This document shows positions 62,959 through 64,000 of a stretch of 64,000 nt of DNA, piece by piece (the first letter of the stretch is position 1; each line of letters opens with the position of its first letter). The stretch spans positions 868,001 through 932,000 of the forward strand of contig CAVSES010000002.1 of NCBI GenBank assembly GCA_963727045.1, written 5' to 3'. This DNA comes from Bog-1198 sp963727045. Lineage in GTDB: Bacteria; Pseudomonadota; Gammaproteobacteria; Steroidobacterales; Steroidobacteraceae. Under the pieces are notes generated by a model. That model did not search any database and was not told the origin of the DNA. It saw only the letters and a program-made list of their open reading frames with translations. A program made the translations under genes and the position numbers.

Positions 62959-63612
62959 ATGCATGCGCAGAGTACCCCGGGCGCGCCGCCGCGCGTCCTG
63001 ATCGCCGACGATCATCCGCTTTACTGCGATGCGTTGCGGGCCGTCGTGCCCCAGGCCTGTCCCGGCGCCGAGATCGGCGTGGCGGCTTCGCAGGAGGAGG
63101 TGCTCGCGGCGGTGGCGGGCGATCGCACCTTCGATCTTGTTCTGCTCGACCTCAATCTGCCGGGCGCCACCGGACTCTCGTGTCTGCACGCCCTGAAGCG
63201 CGCTGCCCCGGCAACGCCGATCGTGGTCGTGTCCGCCGTCGGGGACCCGAAGGTCATGCAGGACGCCGTGATGGCCGGCGCGAGCGCGTTCATTCCCAAA
63301 TCCGCGTCGAGCCAGGTTCTGATCAACGCGCTGAAGGTCATTCTCGCCGGGGGCACCTACATGCCGACCGGAATCCTCGAGGCCTTGCGCAACGCCGACA
63401 GCGCCGCCGGACACGGCGAGCTCACGCTGCGCCAGCGCCGCGTTCTCGAGTTGCTGGCGACCGGCCTCTCGAACAAGCACATCGCGCGGGAGCTTCAGAT
63501 CAGTGAAATCACGGTGAAGGCGCATGTATCGGCGATCTTCCGCAAACTGGGCGTGACCAACCGCATGCAGGCGGGCCTCGAGGCGCGGCGCCTGCTCGAC
63601 GGCAATTACTGA
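62959..63612 (+). CDS. LuxR/NarL-family response regulator
   Basis: A 217-residue two-component response regulator. The receiver domain has the acidic pair in RVLIADDHPLY, the phosphorylation Asp in LVLLDLNLPGATG, and the conserved Lys in AFIPKSASSQ. The C-terminal GerE-type HTH reads LTLRQRRVLELLATGLSNKH and IARELQISEITVKAHVSAIF. It resembles AgmR/ErbR-like regulators that control quinoprotein dehydrogenases, which is an inference from overall similarity. ATG 62959 is preferred over the longer frame. It is divergent from the amine-catabolic operon and overlaps the convergent sensor gene by 7 bases. Confidence 0.92.
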   Translation: MHAQSTPGAPPRVLIADDHPLYCDALRAVVPQACPGAEIGVAASQEEVLAAVAGDRTFDLVLLDLNLPGATGLSCLHALKRAAPATPIVVVSAVGDPKVMQDAVMAGASAFIPKSASSQVLINALKVILAGGTYMPTGILEALRNADSAAGHGELTLRQRRVLELLATGLSNKHIARELQISEITVKAHVSAIFRKLGVTNRMQAGLEARRLLDGNY

Positions 63613-64000
63613 CGGGCGATCTGCTCCAGCAGCGCGCGCAGCTCCGCTCAGGTTGATCGGCTTGGCCAGAAGAGTGAATCCCTGCTCGCGCGGCCGCGGA
63701 ATGCAGCAGGGGATCGGGATCGCTGGTCATGATGGCGGCTGGAGGCGCACGGTCGAACTCGCGGCGGACCTCCTCGATCGCGGCATCGCCCTTCGTGGAG
63801 CCCGCGAGATGGTAGTCGCTGATGATGAAATCCGGCGACAGATCGGCGCCGATGAACTGCACCACCGCCTCCGTGGCCGTTGCCGCGGCAATCGGCCGAT
63901 GGCCCCATTTGGCCAGCGTCGCGGCGAGACCAAGCCGCACACCTGGATCATCGTCGATGACGGCGATCGCGAGGCTCGGTGCGCGCGCCGCTCCCGCGGC
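63606..64000 (-). CDS. Hybrid sensor histidine kinase, C-terminal receiver domain, partial and frameshifted
   Basis: The minus strand from the window end reads a receiver domain: LAIAVIDDDPGVRLGLAATL with the acidic pair, FIISDYHLAGSTKGD with the phosphorylation Asp, and AIMTSDPDP. After about 63700 the frame must shift to give GFTLLAKPINLS with the conserved Lys, and again near 63650 to give ELRALLEQIARQ and the stop at 63606. The rest of the gene lies beyond the window. Position and orientation next to the LuxR-type regulator fit a cognate hybrid kinase. The two shifts again look like single-base insertions. Confidence 0.75.

Overview
The window is GC-rich, densely packed bacterial chromosome. 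It contains TonB-dependent uptake, diheme cytochrome, Bat and Anbu-type genes, which fits a high-GC proteobacterium. A gamma- or betaproteobacterium of the Steroidobacter/Xanthomonadales kind is plausible, but no rRNA or other strong taxonomic marker is present, so this is inference. No tRNA, rRNA, CRISPR array or intact transposon was seen. After start correction no stretch longer than 300 bases lacks a gene or gene remnant.

Layout. 1-2.7 kb: 3' part of a low-GC oligopeptide-binding protein and a membrane protein. 2.8-6.8 kb: a tight cluster of circularly permuted ATP-grasp enzyme, alpha-E protein, transglutaminase and the proteasome-like peptidase Anbu, an orphan amide-ligation/proteolysis system of unknown substrate. 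6.7-31.4 kb: a mixed metabolic and transport region with a TonB-like anchor protein, EAL phosphodiesterase, secreted beta-helix protein, MFS and APC transporters, class II aldolase, DUF885 and amidohydrolase enzymes, a fused binding-protein/permease ABC importer, RidA, SDR, FAD oxidoreductase, pseudouridine synthase and an MDR dehydrogenase. 31.5-39.6 kb: a complete MoxR-DUF58-BatA-BatBC-BatD-BatE operon. 39.6-48.9 kb: DUF2891, DUF5996, a secreted protein with a duplicated domain, a DsbA-like thioredoxin, a divergent SRAP protein, an N-formylglutamate amidohydrolase joined to a gamma-glutamyltransferase, a GST and an ArsR-AHSA1 fusion regulator.

48.9-64 kb is the functional centrepiece. It is a collinear minus-strand block that encodes quinohemoprotein amine dehydrogenase (qhpA, qhpB, qhpC) and its maturation machinery: radical SAM QhpD, flavoprotein QhpG, protease QhpE and exporter QhpF. 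Upstream in the same direction lie an acyl-CoA ligase, a TonB-dependent receptor and an aldehyde dehydrogenase. A divergent LuxR-type response regulator and a hybrid sensor kinase flank the block. Together they suggest amine uptake, periplasmic deamination to aldehyde, oxidation to acid and CoA activation under two-component control. In the gamma-subunit precursor all cross-linking Cys, Asp, Glu and Trp positions fit the known enzyme with a 28-residue leader.

Quality caveat. Between about 58.6 and 63.75 kb roughly a dozen single-base insertions break otherwise well-conserved reading frames (ligase, receptor, aldehyde dehydrogenase, sensor kinase). One more occurs at 26.6 kb. Their pattern looks more like sequencing error than decay. 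Two true-looking gene remnants (M20 peptidase tail, receiver-like tail) lie at 16.9 and 39.6 kb.
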